DNA of 64,000 bases from Datura wrightii (GCA_035772735.1 JASDFA010000016.1:174101001-174165000), one strand, 5' to 3'. Positions 1-12,256 are shown, counted from the stretch's first letter. Numbers and translations: made by a program. The notes: generated from the sequence alone by a model not told the origin.

Positions 1-1
1 T

Positions 2-106
2 AAAGTATTATGGAAGAATCAGCATGTCGAAGGAGCTATGTGAGAAGCCAAAACGGATATGATGGCTAAATACCCACACTTATTCTCTACCAGCTTAGTT
101 CCGACT
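2..106 (+). pseudogene. C2 element: last residues of Ty3/gypsy polyprotein
   Basis: Reading from base 2, about 34 codons run to a TAA near 106. They resemble the extreme C-terminus of Tekay/Del integrase: the VKVLW-x-NQ stretch, then a conserved tail ending in KYPHLFS. One in-frame TGA interrupts it. It belongs to the element whose 3' LTR follows, and the rest lies outside the window to the left. The 107-340 stretch after it is 3' untranslated sequence with no other feature I can see. Confidence 0.75.
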
Positions 107-340
107 TAAGGTACCAATTTTGGCCCTATATCTCTACTTAGTTTTCATGTTCAAATCATTTGTTCAAGTTTCTTTTATGTATATGGATGTGTATGTAAAG
201 AATGAACTCAATTCAGCTATGTGATATGAATCAGAGGTAGTCATTCCGTTAGTTTCAGTTTAAATGATTGGTATTTGGGTGTAAGGATTGCGTTTCGTTG
301 TTTTCTGCTTGTTTCCAACATTCAAGGACAAATGTTACTA

Positions 341-352
341 AGGGGGAGATAT
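341..352 (+). promoter_or_regulatory. C2 polypurine tract
   Basis: AGGGGGAGATAT lies directly against the TGTAATAT start of the LTR. It follows the phrase ATTCAAGGACAAATGTTACT, a degenerate form of the sequence that precedes the polypurine tract in all Tekay-like elements here. It would prime plus-strand DNA synthesis during reverse transcription. Confidence 0.8.
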
Positions 353-2586
353 TGTAATATCCTAAAAATGCCTAAGATTAGACCCGAGATCAAAACTGAA
401 GTTGGCTGAAAACTGGGAAAAAGTCATAGTACGAGTGATGGTAATGATTCATGGTTGGAAAACACGAGCCGTTGTTAGCAGTCATGGTTTTGGGAGTCCT
501 TGAGGTAGTGGATAAAATGAGTGATATAACAACTCATTGCCTTTAACAACGAGTCGTTATTGGTGATCGTGGGGGATGTAACGAGTCATTCAATGACTCG
601 TTGTGAGCTATGACGATCCGTTGTCACCAATCATTGTCTAGGTGGTCATATCTCTAGTGGACTTAACGGCTTGATACCATGATTCATTGGAACTAACCAC
701 GAGTCATGCGAGGCTCGTTGTAAAGAGAAGCTCAGGGTTTTCAGAGGGAAGAGCAACGATTGACTCAACGATCCGTTTGATTAATGGACGAGTCATCCTG
801 TCGAATCGTGGAATGAATCCAAGATCAGGGCCTGGGCAGCGCATATGACAGGCCATACCACGAGTTGTGGTAGCTTCCAACGACTCTTTGTACGCCCATT
901 GGATCGATCTGTGCAGAATTTTCTGAGTATTTCATTAAGGGTATTTTCGACCTTCCTATGCTCTAGGGCCCTAAACTACGTCGTTTTATGTATTTTTTTG
1001 GGCATTATAACATAGGTTAAGTCCCTCTTTCATAAGTCATTCCCATGCATGCAAGTTGAGAGAATTCTAGAGAGATCAAGCATAGATTCAAGCTTTTCCC
1101 TATCAATTCTCCATTGGGCATTCAAGGAACCATAGAATCTGATCTTACCCAGGTATGTAGGGTTACGAGTGGGTGTTTCTCACACCAATGCCCATTCTCT
1201 ATAAATTTATGAAACCTATCAAAAATCTCATGGGGTTTTAAATCCAATTTTGTGAAAATGTAATGATTTACTAATGGGTTGTTATGATTTGCGAATTACA
1301 TCATACTTTATGAATTTTGATCAGATTTTACAACTATTCTCGATTATAAAATTATTGATTTCAATTTCTACTAAATCAAGCCTATTTAAGCATGATCTAT
1401 GATAAATCAATTTATGATCTTATCTTTAATTGATGATATTTACAAGCCCAACACGATTTATGATTTTAGATATGAATTTATCCAATTACCCATCATGATT
1501 TGATGACTTACAAGTTATATGTATGATCTACAAGTATACATGAAATCTATGATTCATGAATTATGTTTTGGCCGACTAACGGGCCTTATATCATGGCTAG
1601 TTCACGTATGTACAAGAATGTTTATGATTATACTATGAGCACTATATATGTTTTGAGAGTAGTATCGAACACCGAGTAGGTTCGCGTCCTAGGTTCTTCC
1701 CCGGATCTCATAAAGTACGTGCCACCATAGGTATGTTGGGACCTCCTTTGTGATTGTCCCCGGCCCTATTGGCCCTTTTCATGGTGATATCACACTTTAA
1801 TGGTTCTACCCTTGGCAAGGTACGGACACCCTCCTGACTAGGGTTACAAGTCGGGTTTCATGTGTACTCATGTGGGCTATATCAGTCAAGAGAATCTCCC
1901 ACTATTCCTCATGATTTATGCATGTCTATTATTATGTATATTGGCTTAAGTTATGTTCAATATGGCTTTCCTCTCATGATTATGATTTCGAATGTATTAT
2001 GAATGTTTTGAAAACCTTGAGCCTTATGTTATGTTGTGTTACAATATTTATGATATGAGCATGATGTCCAACTCTTATGATGTTTTATGAGTTTTTACCT
2101 ATTTTAAATGTCTGTTTTGCTTACCTTGCATACTCGGTACATTCCACGTACTGACCGCATACTTTCTATGCTGTATTGTTTCATGTTACAAGACCCGGCT
2201 CTCAGGGTCATCCTCATCCTTAGAGTATCTCAGAGTTCACTTTCAGCTTTGTTGGTGAGTCCTCATGTTCCGAGGCCTATTTGACTAGACATTTATGTTA
2301 TTTTATGTTTCAGTATTTATCCGGTTAGTTGGGGGTGTTGTCCCATCAACCCATCTTATGCAGTAGAGACTTTCAGACAGTATGTAGTACTCAGCTTATG
2401 TATATGTCAAGTGTCTCTGAATGTTATGATAAGTTTTTTTATGTTTATGTTTCCTCTATGCCTAATGTTCAGTCTTCCGCTTAAAGTGAGTGAAGTTAGA
2501 TGTATGCTTATGCCAAGGGTCGACTTGGGTCCTCTTGGGGTTCCTTGTCCCGTGTTACAAATCGGGTCTATGTTCAGGTCGTGACA
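353..2586 (+). repeat. C2 element 3' LTR (2.23 kb)
   Basis: The LTR starts TGTAATATCC after the polypurine tract and ends GGTCGTGACA. Its end matches, in reverse, the end of the minus-strand LTR at 14011 (TGTCACGACC, then a shared CAAGTCGACCC context), so C1 and C2 are one family or close sisters. The first 550 bases hold a cluster of ACGAGTCGT-like motifs, described separately. After base 2586 the sequence changes to the RT of element H, so C2 inserted there. CTAAA at 2587-2591 would be its target duplication; the partner copy is outside the window. Confidence 0.85.
440..900. repeat. Cluster of ACGASTCGT-like motifs in C2 LTR
   Basis: Many near-copies of ACGAGTCGT or its reverse complement occur here, for example AACGAGTCGTTAT at 548-560, and ACGAGTCATT and AATGACTCGTT facing each other at 581-602. 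Others lie near 614, 697, 785 and 857. The cluster lies about 100-550 bases into the LTR, the U3 region. Comparable clusters occur in C1, A and Athila sequences in this window. Confidence 0.6.
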
Positions 2587-2850
2587 CTAAAGCTGATCAA
2601 TTAAGTCATGAATGCATGATATCTGATATTTCTTCTTGATTGTCACCTTATTCAGTTTCCTATTATCAATATATATCCACAGGGACCTATCCTTTTTTTA
2701 ATAAATAGTACTCGAGAACCCTAAGGAGAAACATTAGGTCTAATAAATCCATACTCAAGAAATCCTGCAATTGTTCCTTCAATTCTTCAATTTATCATTG
2801 CCATACTATATGGCGGACTAGAAATGGGCTAAGTGCCCCGCTTTAAATCA
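2587..2850 (-). pseudogene. H reverse transcriptase, N-terminal fragment
   Basis: Minus-strand translation shows the conserved segment around KLNKVTIK followed by a degenerate D-L-I-D-Q-L, the beginning of the gypsy RT palm. It stops at the C2 insertion point, just before where the next conserved block would begin. Upstream pieces resembling the charged helix KELKEQL sit near 2765-2790. There are frameshifts and stops, and no catalytic motif is retained in this fragment. Confidence 0.65.
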
Positions 2851-3420
2851 ATACCAAAATTGATGTCATGATCTGATGGAACACTTGGGAGGTCTATCAG
2901 AAGTACCTAGGAAAACTCTCTCACTATTGTCACCGACTCTAAAGAGGGAGTATCTATACTAGCATCACGAACATAAGCCAACTATGAGACGCAATTGTTC
3001 TCAACTAAATGTTGAGCCTTCAAAATAAAAATTACCTTCTTTAGATAATAAAATGGAGTACCTCTCCAGTACGACCTAGGGATACTTAGGATGATAGTCA
3101 GGAATCGCATGATACGAAGAGAGACAATCCATGCCCAAAATAATATCAAAATCTATCATATCAAGAATGATTAAGTCTACCCATGTGTCATATCTAAACA
3201 AAGTAGAAACATAGGAAAGGTATACTTGATCAACCACTAAGGAATCACCATCGGGGTAGAAACAAACATAGATACAGAAAAAGTCACACATTATATCAAG
3301 ACCAGATGGGAAGTATAAAGATACATAGGAAAAAGTAGAACCACGGTCAAATAAAAATGTAGCTAGCCAATGGCACACTGAAAAAGTATTTATGATAACC
3401 ACATCAGAGCCCTTTGCCTT
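2851..3420 (-). pseudogene. H aspartic protease (retropepsin) region
   Basis: A 108-codon open stretch at 3076-3402 shows the gypsy protease hallmarks. The active-site loop reads L-F-D-R-G-S-T-F-S-Y-V-S, where family members usually have D-S/P-G-S. Downstream is MIDFDIILGMD, the conserved flap-to-C-terminal block. The catalytic Asp is kept but the following residue is Arg. Frames are lost on both sides, towards RT (2851-3075) and towards gag. As a polyprotein part it would cleave Gag-Pol in the virus-like particle; here it is dead. Confidence 0.75.
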
Positions 3421-3424
3421 TGTC

Positions 3425-4640
3425 TACCAGGGAATGAATAGTAGTGTGCACAATCACCCTCAGCTGGGTAGCTCCACCATGGCCTGCTCAACTATCTATA
3501 TAACATCTCTACCTGAATGAGAACCACCCGCCCCCTATCTAGTTCTGCTACTACTTTGGATGATGCTCTAGAACTCTGATATTGATCTCTAGCTATAAGT
3601 CTGGGGCAATCCCTCTTGATATGCCTTGGATCACCTTACTCATAACATGATCTAGGAACTACCATCTTTTGAGAGGAACCCAAATAGCCTAAATGACCAC
3701 CATGTCCTAAAGTACTCCAGAGTAACCCTAGGAACCCTGACTTGAACCGTAAGAATCCTATTTGGAATTACCTCCATCAAATATTTGAATATAAAAATGC
3801 TACCAAAATGGGACGGGAACTCTCCTAGAAAATCCCTTACCTCCAGATTAGGTGCCTCTATAAGTACTAAAAGTACAGGGCCTCTTGTTCCTAGAACTAC
3901 CAAACTCCTAACGTCTCATAAGATTAACCTCCTTGGTTGTATCGCTCACATTTTAGAAGAAACCTTGATGACTGTCATCTGCTAAGCTACCAAGAAGATA
4001 GGAAAGATCATTCCCTTCACAAACCGGTGAATTCTTTTAGTCTCATTGAGCAAGATCATCAAAGATGACGGGTCAAGGCAGGAAATCTTTTCTTATGCCC
4101 AGTTACTGAAACTCCATCATAGAGTCAAATGTCTGAACTATTTCCTCCTCCCTTACCATATGCTATGGGGAATGAACTTCTCTAGGAAAGTATAAGAAAA
4201 TTATTGCCCAGTCAAAGGAGGAGACCCTTCTTTTCTAGTCATAATATAAGATCTGCTCCATTGCTTGGCTGGACCAAATATCTTAAATGCTTTATAATCA
4301 ACTCCATGGACTCCTCAAATCCCAAATTGTGTAAACTCTCATGGCAGTTGATGTTGAACTCATAAGTGTACTCTGCCTAACCACTTTTGAACTGGAGAGG
4401 ATCCATATTCTTAAAGTGATCAAACATCTTTTACTCATCAATAATCATAGTAGGCCTAAAAGTTAGGGATGCAAAAATGCTTGATAAAGCCATACCCCCG
4501 AGTTTAGGAGCTATTATTGCAGTTGGTTGACCATTTGAGACCTGAAAATCTTGAACTGGATGTTGATCAAGAGTCAACTTAACCAACAAAGAGGAAAATA
4601 AGACACTTCTATAATCACTTAACCATTCCAGCATTACAAA
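3425..4640 (-). pseudogene. H gag with zinc knuckle
   Basis: Near 3605-3655 the minus strand encodes a CCHC knuckle of the form C-Y-x-C-G-x(3)-H-I-x-R-D-C-P in which the second Cys codon has become TGA. Further upstream, to about 4640, fragments resemble plant gypsy Gag, including a segment reading FKNMDPLQFKSG near 4380-4420 and matrix/capsid-like helices. Several frameshifts break it up. Gag would form the particle shell and bind genomic RNA. Plus-strand open frames here are antisense shadows. Confidence 0.6.
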
Positions 4641-4869
4641 TTAAGATGTAATATAAGGATGATGAGATGAGATGCAATACATATACTGTATATACACCTA
4701 CTTCTTCTGTTGGATAGTCAGAACCCACGGGGGACTCATGAGGTCCATATACCATGGATTCATGCCACTTTGACCCATATATAAATGTGTAGGTGTGCAA
4801 CTTTGATCTATATATAATGTTTGCAGGCATGCTCACAAATCAAGAAACCATCCAAACAAGTAAGAAATA

Positions 4870-6297
4870 GTCGAATTACCCATAAGATTACACATGTAGC
4901 CACATGAATTCTTGTCATCTCATTTATACAGAACCCGATTACCTTTTACCCCTTAATTTATTCAATTATTACATTAACACATCATAAAGAGTCAAAAAAG
5001 TCTCAACTTGCCGTAATTAGAATCCAAAGAGTCAAATTATGGATTTGACCTTTTCCAACGCCTTCAAACAGTCCAATAAGGTTAAATACGTAATCTATAT
5101 AAGTATCTAAATTCATAGACATTCACATTGCTATACTTCTATTCCGGGCCTAAAAACTCAATCCTAAAATCAACCCAAGCTCTAGTCAAAATAGTAATTT
5201 TATTTAAAATTAATTTACATGTAACCAAGCGTTTAAATTATGAAATTTCATTGCAAACCTAACATGAATTATACTTCAAATATTTCGGGATCTTATCCTT
5301 AAAACCCTAATTTCTGACACCTACTCATGGAAAAAATGGCAAATAAATAATGGAATAGAGAGAAAATAGTAGAGACGAGGTTAGACACTTAACACCGCGG
5401 TAAAGTCTCCAAAATATCTAAACTCGAGGTCTATAGCCTTAACATGAATTAGAAAATGATTATACAGATTTGGAAAATATTCAATAAAGTTTCCACAGAT
5501 CTTTGCAATTGCTAATAGGTCATCAAAATTATAGAAACCCCAGATCCAACCTGACATCACAATTTCTAACCTGATATTGCAATTGAAAACCACTCAATCC
5601 CCACTTAGTCACCTATCTAATCTTGAAATTGTGAACAACACCTTACAATTGCGAGATTCTTTCTGAACTCTGACCTCTCATATGATCTAGCAATAGCAAA
5701 CTAAAAACCTTGCAATTGCAAGATTTCCTCAAAAACTCAAACCTTGTACTTGCAAACCAAACCTCATAATTGTGAGCTGCACCAAATACAACATACATCA
5801 AATTTTAATTAAAACTCTAAATGGACCCTCAAGATTTATTCGGAGCCCTACAAATACAAGAAAATAGTGAAAATCAATCATAAAAGATGTTGGGGACATT
5901 TTGAATCATTAGATCACTAATATAAGACCGTATTGACAAAATATTATCATGGTCAACTCTCTCTTTTCTAAATGCTAGACTAGAGTTCCAACTAATGACC
6001 CAAATCATAGCTAAGTGCTTGGGATCTATGCAAACTATCCAACTATTTCATAAATTGCCCTCTGAACCTAATGAAGCTATTAGAACTCAAATCCAAAATC
6101 GTTAATAAAAAATATTGACTTTAGTCAAACTTTATAAAATTCAAATTTTTAAAAATATCTCACCTAGTATTCATTTGATCACCTCTTGAACCGTGCCACC
6201 TATCTCCACAAATCAAAAATGACATTCAAAATCTACAAGAAATGTCAAAATAGGGAAAATGCACAAAAAACTCAAAATAACTATGAGGGTCATTACA
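4870..6297 (-). repeat. H element 5' LTR
   Basis: The minus strand begins TGTAATGACCCTC at 6297. The body matches the plus-strand copy at 47470-48945 along its length: a GTTTGACTAAAGTCAA block, a GGGTCATTAGTTG block, and AT-rich tracts with repeated CAATTGCA-type words. The end near the gag is not sharply visible; 4641-4870 is AT-rich leader or LTR end without a recognisable primer site. It is old and diverged. Confidence 0.6.
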
Positions 6298-6869
6298 TTG
6301 ATAAATCAATATTAGTAGTAGCAAGCTATTATTTAACATCATCCCCTCATATGGTATGGAAAATCTTTACAGTCAAGCATGAGTCTTCATTTTTTCTTTT
6401 TAAAATTGAAACTAATGGGTCATTTTTTAGAAAAATATAAACTTAAGGGTTAAATTTTACATTTCAAAAAATTAAAATCACAACTTGCAATTTGAAATCC
6501 TACTTTTTGGAGAATTTGGGATTTCAAATTCATAATTTAAAATTGAAGTTGCAGTTTTGGTCACAATTCATATATAAACGCCGATATTAAATCAAAATTT
6601 CAAATTTTAGCCCTGAATTCTATGACAAACGCTTACAAAGATAATGTATTAAGATATCAATACTAAATAATTACAATTATTTATTTTCTCTATATCTTAA
6701 TTACAAAATTTATCTTTATTTAAAAATTAATAAATATTAACCAAAAAAGTACTAACTAATCTACTACTATAATAAAAACACTTTTCATAAAAATTATATG
6801 GTGGTTGGTGATGGTGATGGCTAAAGGTGACCGTTGTGAGTGTCTATTGGATGTGGCGATTGGTGATGG
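6298..6869. other. AT-rich spacer outside the large elements
   Basis: This AT-rich stretch lies between the start of LTR H and the target duplication of element A. The only structure is a perfect 12-bp inverted repeat (AATTTGAAATCC at 6489-6500 and its complement at 6519-6530), inside a looser palindrome from about 6480 to 6570 that could be a small MITE remnant. I see no coding signal. It continues on the far side of element A at 46779. Confidence 0.5.
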
Positions 6870-6874
6870 TGTTG
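6870..6874. repeat. Target-site duplication of element A (left)
   Basis: TGTTG immediately precedes the LTR terminus TGTCAC at 6875. The same five bases follow the other terminus at 46774-46778. A match 40 kb apart identifies 6875-46773 as one original insertion. Confidence 0.85.
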
Positions 6875-7686
6875 TGTCACCATCTAAGTTCACACTCTGA
6901 ATGTGGCACGGTACTTAGGATCACAAGTAACCGCAAGAAAACCTTGGTAAAGTATATTTCTACTAATACTGATCTGCTGAAAATAATCATAATAAAGCGA
7001 AAGCTGACAACAGAAATAAACTAATACTGAATAATGGAAAAATTGAACAAAATCTGAAACCCAGCTGAACTATAAATACTGTCTGAAAGACTTCTAAAAT
7101 GAATTGATGTGTTGATGGGACAATCCTTTTTCTAACTATAATGTTTGAACTAAAACAAAATGAATACAACTGATGATTGAACCCTGGCCCTCACTAGATT
7201 AGGACTCACCACTGAAGCTACTGGGATATCGCTGAGAGAATCTAACTGAGGTGTTGAGGCTGAGTACCTGAGCCTATATTATAAAATGATATAACACATA
7301 AAAGTATGTGATTAGTACTTTGAATGTACTTAGTGTGTGAGGTATAACCTAAACATAAGAATACTGAATATCTATAAATTGTACTGATAAGACATTAAAT
7401 GACCATATCTTTATTTGTAAATACTAAAAGATTCTAAATGTCTAATAATGTTGTAAGTATTAATAACTTTTTGAAGGTCATAAATATATCCTAAAATTTG
7501 GGAGACTGAACTAAACTGGAAACTAAGACTGTACTGGACTAAGTTGTACTGTAGGAGTCTATGGCCGATATGTAACCACATGAGCTAACCATGGTTGAGA
7601 CATTCTGAGAAAAAAAATTTCTAGTTCCTTTTCTGGCATTTAACTCTAAGTATGGGTTTAGTCTAAGGAACTTTTTGGGTTTTACA
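6875..7686 (-). repeat. Element A 3' LTR, internally deleted (0.81 kb)
   Basis: The minus strand starts TGTAAAACCC at 7686 and ends GGTGACA at 6875. It matches the 2.44-kb 5' LTR (44335-46773) at both ends: 6885-7575 aligns with 44345-45010, and about 7590-7686 aligns with 46690-46773. The middle 1.6-1.7 kb is missing, including the whole ACGASTCGT motif cluster. The breakpoint lies near 7575-7595. Confidence 0.8.
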
Positions 7687-7990
7687 ATATCTCCCACTTA
7701 GGATCATTCATCCTCGAATGAAGGCTAAATAAGCTAAAAGATTAGGGAAAAAGCTGCAATCTCAAACTAAAAGCTATAAGCTGATTACTGAAGGAGTGAC
7801 TGACTTCGAACTGAGATAGACATACTAACTAAAATTATACAACTAGTTTGCACATTAAAACATGAATAGAGTTGAAGGGTATGGAACCAAATAGAGTACT
7901 GGGGAGGAATGTAGTACCTAATGCTGAAACTGAGCTGGAAGGGAATAGGTGAGGGTATTTAGCCATCATGTCAATTTCTGCATCCCACGT
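7687..7990 (-). other. Element A polypurine tract and 3' untranslated region
   Basis: The minus strand carries TAAGTGGGAGATAT (7687-7700) directly against the LTR. It is preceded by CATTCGAGGATGAATGATCC, the conserved pre-LTR phrase of these elements. The rest is untranslated sequence between the integrase tail and the tract, with nothing else visible. Confidence 0.75.
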
Positions 7991-9160
7991 AGATCTCTCA
8001 ACTAGATGGTTCGTCCATAAGATCTTACTAAAACAACCTTCTTGTTTCTCAGCTTACGAACCTGACGGTCTAGGATCTGGATGGGAACATCTTCGTAAGA
8101 GAGACTGTCCTTTACACCAATACTCTCTACTGAGGTCCGGTCACTGATGCATTTCTTCAACAAGGAGACATGGAGGAATGGGTGCACCAATGCTAACTCT
8201 ACAGACAATTTCAGCTCATAAGCCACATTCCAAATGCGTCACAAGATTCTGTAAGGGATAATATATCTGGGACTGAGCTTTCCTTTCTTTCTGAATCTCA
8301 TCACCTTTTTAATAGATGAAATTTTCAGGTATACCGAATCATCCACAACAAAATCCAACTCCTTTCTCCTTACATCTGCATACAATTTATGTCGGCTTTG
8401 AGCTGTTCCCTAATAAGTTGAACCTTCTGTATGGCCTCATGTTCTGAATTAGGTCCTATTAAAGTAGCTTCACCAACCTCAAACCACCCTATTGGAGATC
8501 TACACCTCCTACTGTATAATTCCTCGAAGGGGGCATCTGAATATTGGAATGGTAGTTATTATTGTACGCAAACTCGATAAGAGGTAGGTGATCATCCCAA
8601 CTATCCTTGAAATCGATCACACAAGACCTCAACATATCCTCCAAAGTTGGAATCATCCATTCAGCATGGGCACCTATCTGTGGGTGAAAAGTTGTGCTGA
8701 ACTTGGCCTAACTACCAAGTCCTTTCTGGAATGACTTCTACAAGTACGGGGAGAACTGTGTACCCCTACTAGTAATGATGGAAAAGGGAGCCCCGTGTAG
8801 TCTGAATAACTCTCGGATGTACAGTCTAGCATGATCTTCTACTAAGCCTGTAGTCTTAACTGATAGGAAATTTGCTAACTTAGTTATCCAATACACAACC
8901 ACCCAAATTGAGTCATATTGTCGGCAAGTACGAGGTAACCTTGTGATGAAGTCCATATTAATTTGTTCCCACTTCCAAGTAGGAATACTAATATCTTGAG
9001 TTGTACCCCCAGGTCTCTGATGTTTAACCTTGACCTGCTGGCAATTTGGAAACTTACTACAAGCTCTGCAATATCTTTCTTCATGTTATTCCACTAGTAG
9101 ACTTCCGTAGATCACGGTACATCTTAGTGGCACCTGGGTCGATGGAGTACCTGGTGCTGC
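7990..9160 (-). pseudogene. Element A integrase with chromodomain-like tail
   Basis: The C-terminal part (8002-8226) has the family block from H-P-F-L-H-V-S-L-L-K-K-C through I-L-D-R-Q-V-R-K-L-R, characteristic of Tekay/Del INT. The catalytic core (8738-8956) reads MDFITRLPR then VVVY where the first catalytic Asp should be, and IITSRGTQF where the second Asp should be, so both are lost (D to Y, D to S). The HHCC zinc-binding domain around 9000-9160 is frameshifted. INT would insert the cDNA; this copy cannot. Confidence 0.8.
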
Positions 9161-9849
9161 GAGCTTCTGTTAATATTCGTTGCCTTAAGTCATCTATATC
9201 TAGAACACACAACCTGCCCTAGTTATGGAGCACACCATCTTACTCATTAGAGAATGGTTCCACCTCTTTCCTTAGGAATGTTTCTTTCAACTTGAGCAAA
9301 ATTAGGTCTTCATCCTGCTTTGAGTTAATCTCCACCACCAGGGAGGATTATGACCCACTCTGGACTACAACTCCACCTTCTGCCGAGTCAACCAACTGGA
9401 CCCCCTTATCTCATGTAGATTCAGGTCCTTCTGACTAAGCATATACTGTAAACTCTTATGATCAGTAAAAATATCCACATGAACCCCATAGAGTAGTGTC
9501 TTCAAATCTTCAAAGTGAACACTACTGCTGCTAATTCAAGATCATGAGTCGGATAGTTCTTCTCATGAACTTTGAGCTATCTGGAAGTGTAAGCTATGAC
9601 TTTTCCATGCTTCATCAAAACACAACTTAGGCCAACTCTGGAGGCATCACAATAAATGACAAACCCGTTAGACATTTCTAGAAGAGTCGGGATTGGGGCT
9701 GTAGTAAGTCCAGTCTTAAGATCTTGAAAGCTCTTCTCACATGCATTAGACCATTGAAACTTTACCTTCTTCTGAGTTAGTTTGGTCAAAGGGGAGGCAA
9801 TGGAGGAGAACCCTTCAACGAACCATCTGTAATAGTCGGCAAGACCCAA
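9161..9849 (-). pseudogene. Element A RNase H and connection region
   Basis: Minus-strand codons at 9577-9849 begin GLADYYRWFVEGFS, the conserved RT-RNase H connection. They reach VIYCDASRVGLSCVLM, where the first catalytic Asp of RNase H is intact. Downstream, 9161-9576 holds the rest of RNase H and the linker to INT with stops and shifts. RNase H would remove genomic RNA during cDNA synthesis. Confidence 0.75.
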
Positions 9850-10510
9850 GAAACTTCTAATGTCTAATGGAGAAGTGGGTCTTGGCTAGTCCTTTAATGC
9901 CGCTATCTTCTGAGGATCCACTTAAATACCCTCACTGAAGAACACGTGGCTGAGGAAGGCAACTGATTTCATCCAGAATATGCACTTGCTAAATTTGGCA
10001 AATAACTAGCAGTCTCTGAGAGTCTGGAACACTATCCTTAGATGGTTTGCATGCTCCTTCTCTATTTTGGAGTAAACTAGAATATCTTCTATAAATACAA
10101 TAACGAACATGTACAGGTATGTCTTGAATACCCTGTTCATTAGATCCACAAAAGCTGCAAGAGCATTGGTTAGTCCAAAAGACATAACTACAAATTTGTA
10201 GTGACTATACCGAGTTCTGAAGGTTATTTTTAGAATATCACATTTTCTGTCCCTAAGCTAGTGGTATTCTGATTTGAGATCTATCTTGGAAAAACAACTA
10301 GATCCCTGAAGTTGGTCAAATAAGTCATCAATCCTTGGTAGAGGATACCTGTTCTTGACTGTGACTTTGTTCAGTTGATAGTAATCGATGCAAATTCTGA
10401 GTGTACTGTCGTTCTTTAGTAAGAATAGGACTGAGGCACCTCATGGAGATATACTAGCTCTAATGAAGCCCTTATTTAGAAAGTATTTCAGTTATTCTTT
10501 CAACTCCTTA
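9850..10510 (-). pseudogene. Element A reverse transcriptase, main part
   Basis: The palm and fingers are recognisable from the KGFIRAS block near 10470 through CIDYYQLNKVT near 10370 to the active-site block near 10085-10120. That block reads FVIVFIEDIL, so the usual F/Y-I-D-D has become I-E-D. Many stops are present. The N-terminal few codons lie 30 kb away at 40762-40870, and the frame continues exactly through the CCTTA duplicated by the nested insertion. Confidence 0.8.
10506..10510. repeat. Target-site duplication of the 30-kb insertion (left)
   Basis: CCTTA directly precedes the LTR terminus TGTATGCCCC at 10511. The identical five bases follow the other terminus at 40762-40766. Confidence 0.85.
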
Positions 10511-12070
10511 TGTATGCCCCATCTTAGGAGGTATGACTGACACCTGGTGCCATACTGGGATCTGAACTGACCTGACTAGGCTTATGCACTTTTGGTGCAT
10601 ACCTGCTTTTCAAATAAAGAAACCAACGAGCTATATCTCAGTTGTAAACACAACCTCTGGCCGACAAGGCCGTATAGCCACCTGTAAAAAGAAAACAGCT
10701 AACCAACAGCACGCAACAAAGGGATCCAATGCAGGCTAACACCACCACCATGTTGTCTAGTTATAGAAGAATGAAAACAGGTAGAAATAACTATACTAAA
10801 GGCGACAAGGATGCTAACTAAAAGCTAAACTAGGCCCCACACGAACATTATGCAAAATAAACATACATAGGCCCCACACAAGCAACAACTGAGAATCTAT
10901 AGCCTGTAAGCCTCTAAGAGTGGAATATTGGTCGGGACAAGGCCTCGACCTACCCATAAACTATACAACAAAAGAACAAACCTTCTAGCGAACAACCCCG
11001 GAGAAAATGGAGTTGATTAGACTACTGACTTGACTAATGACTAGGGAGGTCCTGAACTGTGTCTAACCGTACCTGCAGGCAAGTAATGCAGCGCCCCAAA
11101 GATAGGCGTCAGTATAATATTTACTGAATATGTAAGGCAGTAATGAAAATGACTGAATAATACTAACAATAAAACTAAAAGCAATTCAATAGGAAGGATA
11201 AGAGATACCACCTGCATTCCCTACAACCTATTCTATAACTAACAATAAATAACACAAACAAGAACCTTACCTGACTCCATAAGCCCGAAAGGTACAACCA
11301 GCACAGAATAACCTGCCTAGGACCCTCATAAACCCTGGCGAGCACAATTCAATCTATATACCCCTAATAAGGTCAAAATGAGTCAACAAGTAATTATCTC
11401 CAACCGGCCAGCCCCTTGGGTCTGCAACTAAGCCCGCTCGGCTCATATAGTTGTGTCTGAGTCCGGTGAACTCCTGTAACTGCACCCTGGGCACCAAGCT
11501 CGACTAAGTTAGTGATGCTAATACGACATAAATATAAAATTCCATCCATGGAATGGACTGTAATATGGGCCTTGGGCCTAATAGTACCTTGGGACAACAT
11601 ATAGCTCTTTGGAGTAATCCATATAGCTCCGTAGGCAACAACACAGCTAGTAACCCTGAGGTTGGACAACGAAAAGCTATATAGGGCAAGGTCAGTCCCA
11701 ATCTAAATAGAAAATTCTAATCTCGAACTAATGGTAGCAGCTAACCACAATATACAGGCTTCTACCTTTCATATGAGGATTTAGGTCGTATTACTATACA
11801 AAAGGACTAACTTGCCAAAGGAATTCGCCTTAACATACCTTGAATGCCAACTTTCATTTGATCGGTAGGTTTTAACCTATAATTGTCGGCTCCGCAAAAC
11901 CAACCCTTATGCTAAGAAAATAGAGCTAAATTCAATACTAAATTCAGAAAATAATGATAACTTTTTATAACAATATCAACCATAGTTCAACTCCGGATAA
12001 CTCGGCCGAAAACCTACAACTTCTGGAGAGTTCAAAAGGGAGAAATGCTTACCTAATGCCTGTGGCCGTT

Positions 12071-12256
12071 TAGGATTCAATTTCGAGTAATTATGACAAC
12101 TTTTACTCAGTGGAGTTCTGGTATGCCGAGCGAATTTTTGAGAAATAACTTCGTAGAAATTTTTAGGATTCAATTTGGAGTAATTATGACAACTTTTACT
12201 TGGTGGAGTTCTGGTATGCCGAGCGAATTTTTGAGAAATAACTTCGTAGAAATTCT
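12071..12256. repeat. 93-bp tandem duplication in B1 LTR
   Basis: Two copies of a 93-bp unit starting TAGGATTCAA lie head to tail (12071-12163 and 12164-12256) with few differences. 93 is divisible by three, so plus-strand translation shows a 31-residue repeat; that reading frame is incidental, since this is LTR sequence. The matching part of D1 LTRs has one copy. Confidence 0.85.

Larger units (their letters stand above)
2587..6297 (-). mobile_element. Element H: 5' part of an old Ty3/gypsy element
   Basis: Read on the minus strand, an LTR (6297 down to about 4870) is followed by gag, a zinc knuckle, protease and the start of RT, then cut at 2587 by C2. The order and sequence style are Tekay-like gypsy. 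All frames are broken by stops, so it is an old copy. I could not find a clear primer-binding site between LTR and gag, so the inner LTR edge is uncertain. A second copy of this LTR lies at 47470-48945 in the opposite orientation. Confidence 0.7.

Noticed and set aside
6800..6870. GGTGATGG-rich similarity on both sides of element A
   Set aside because: It is the same low-complexity host stretch interrupted by the insertion, not an LTR or terminal repeat.
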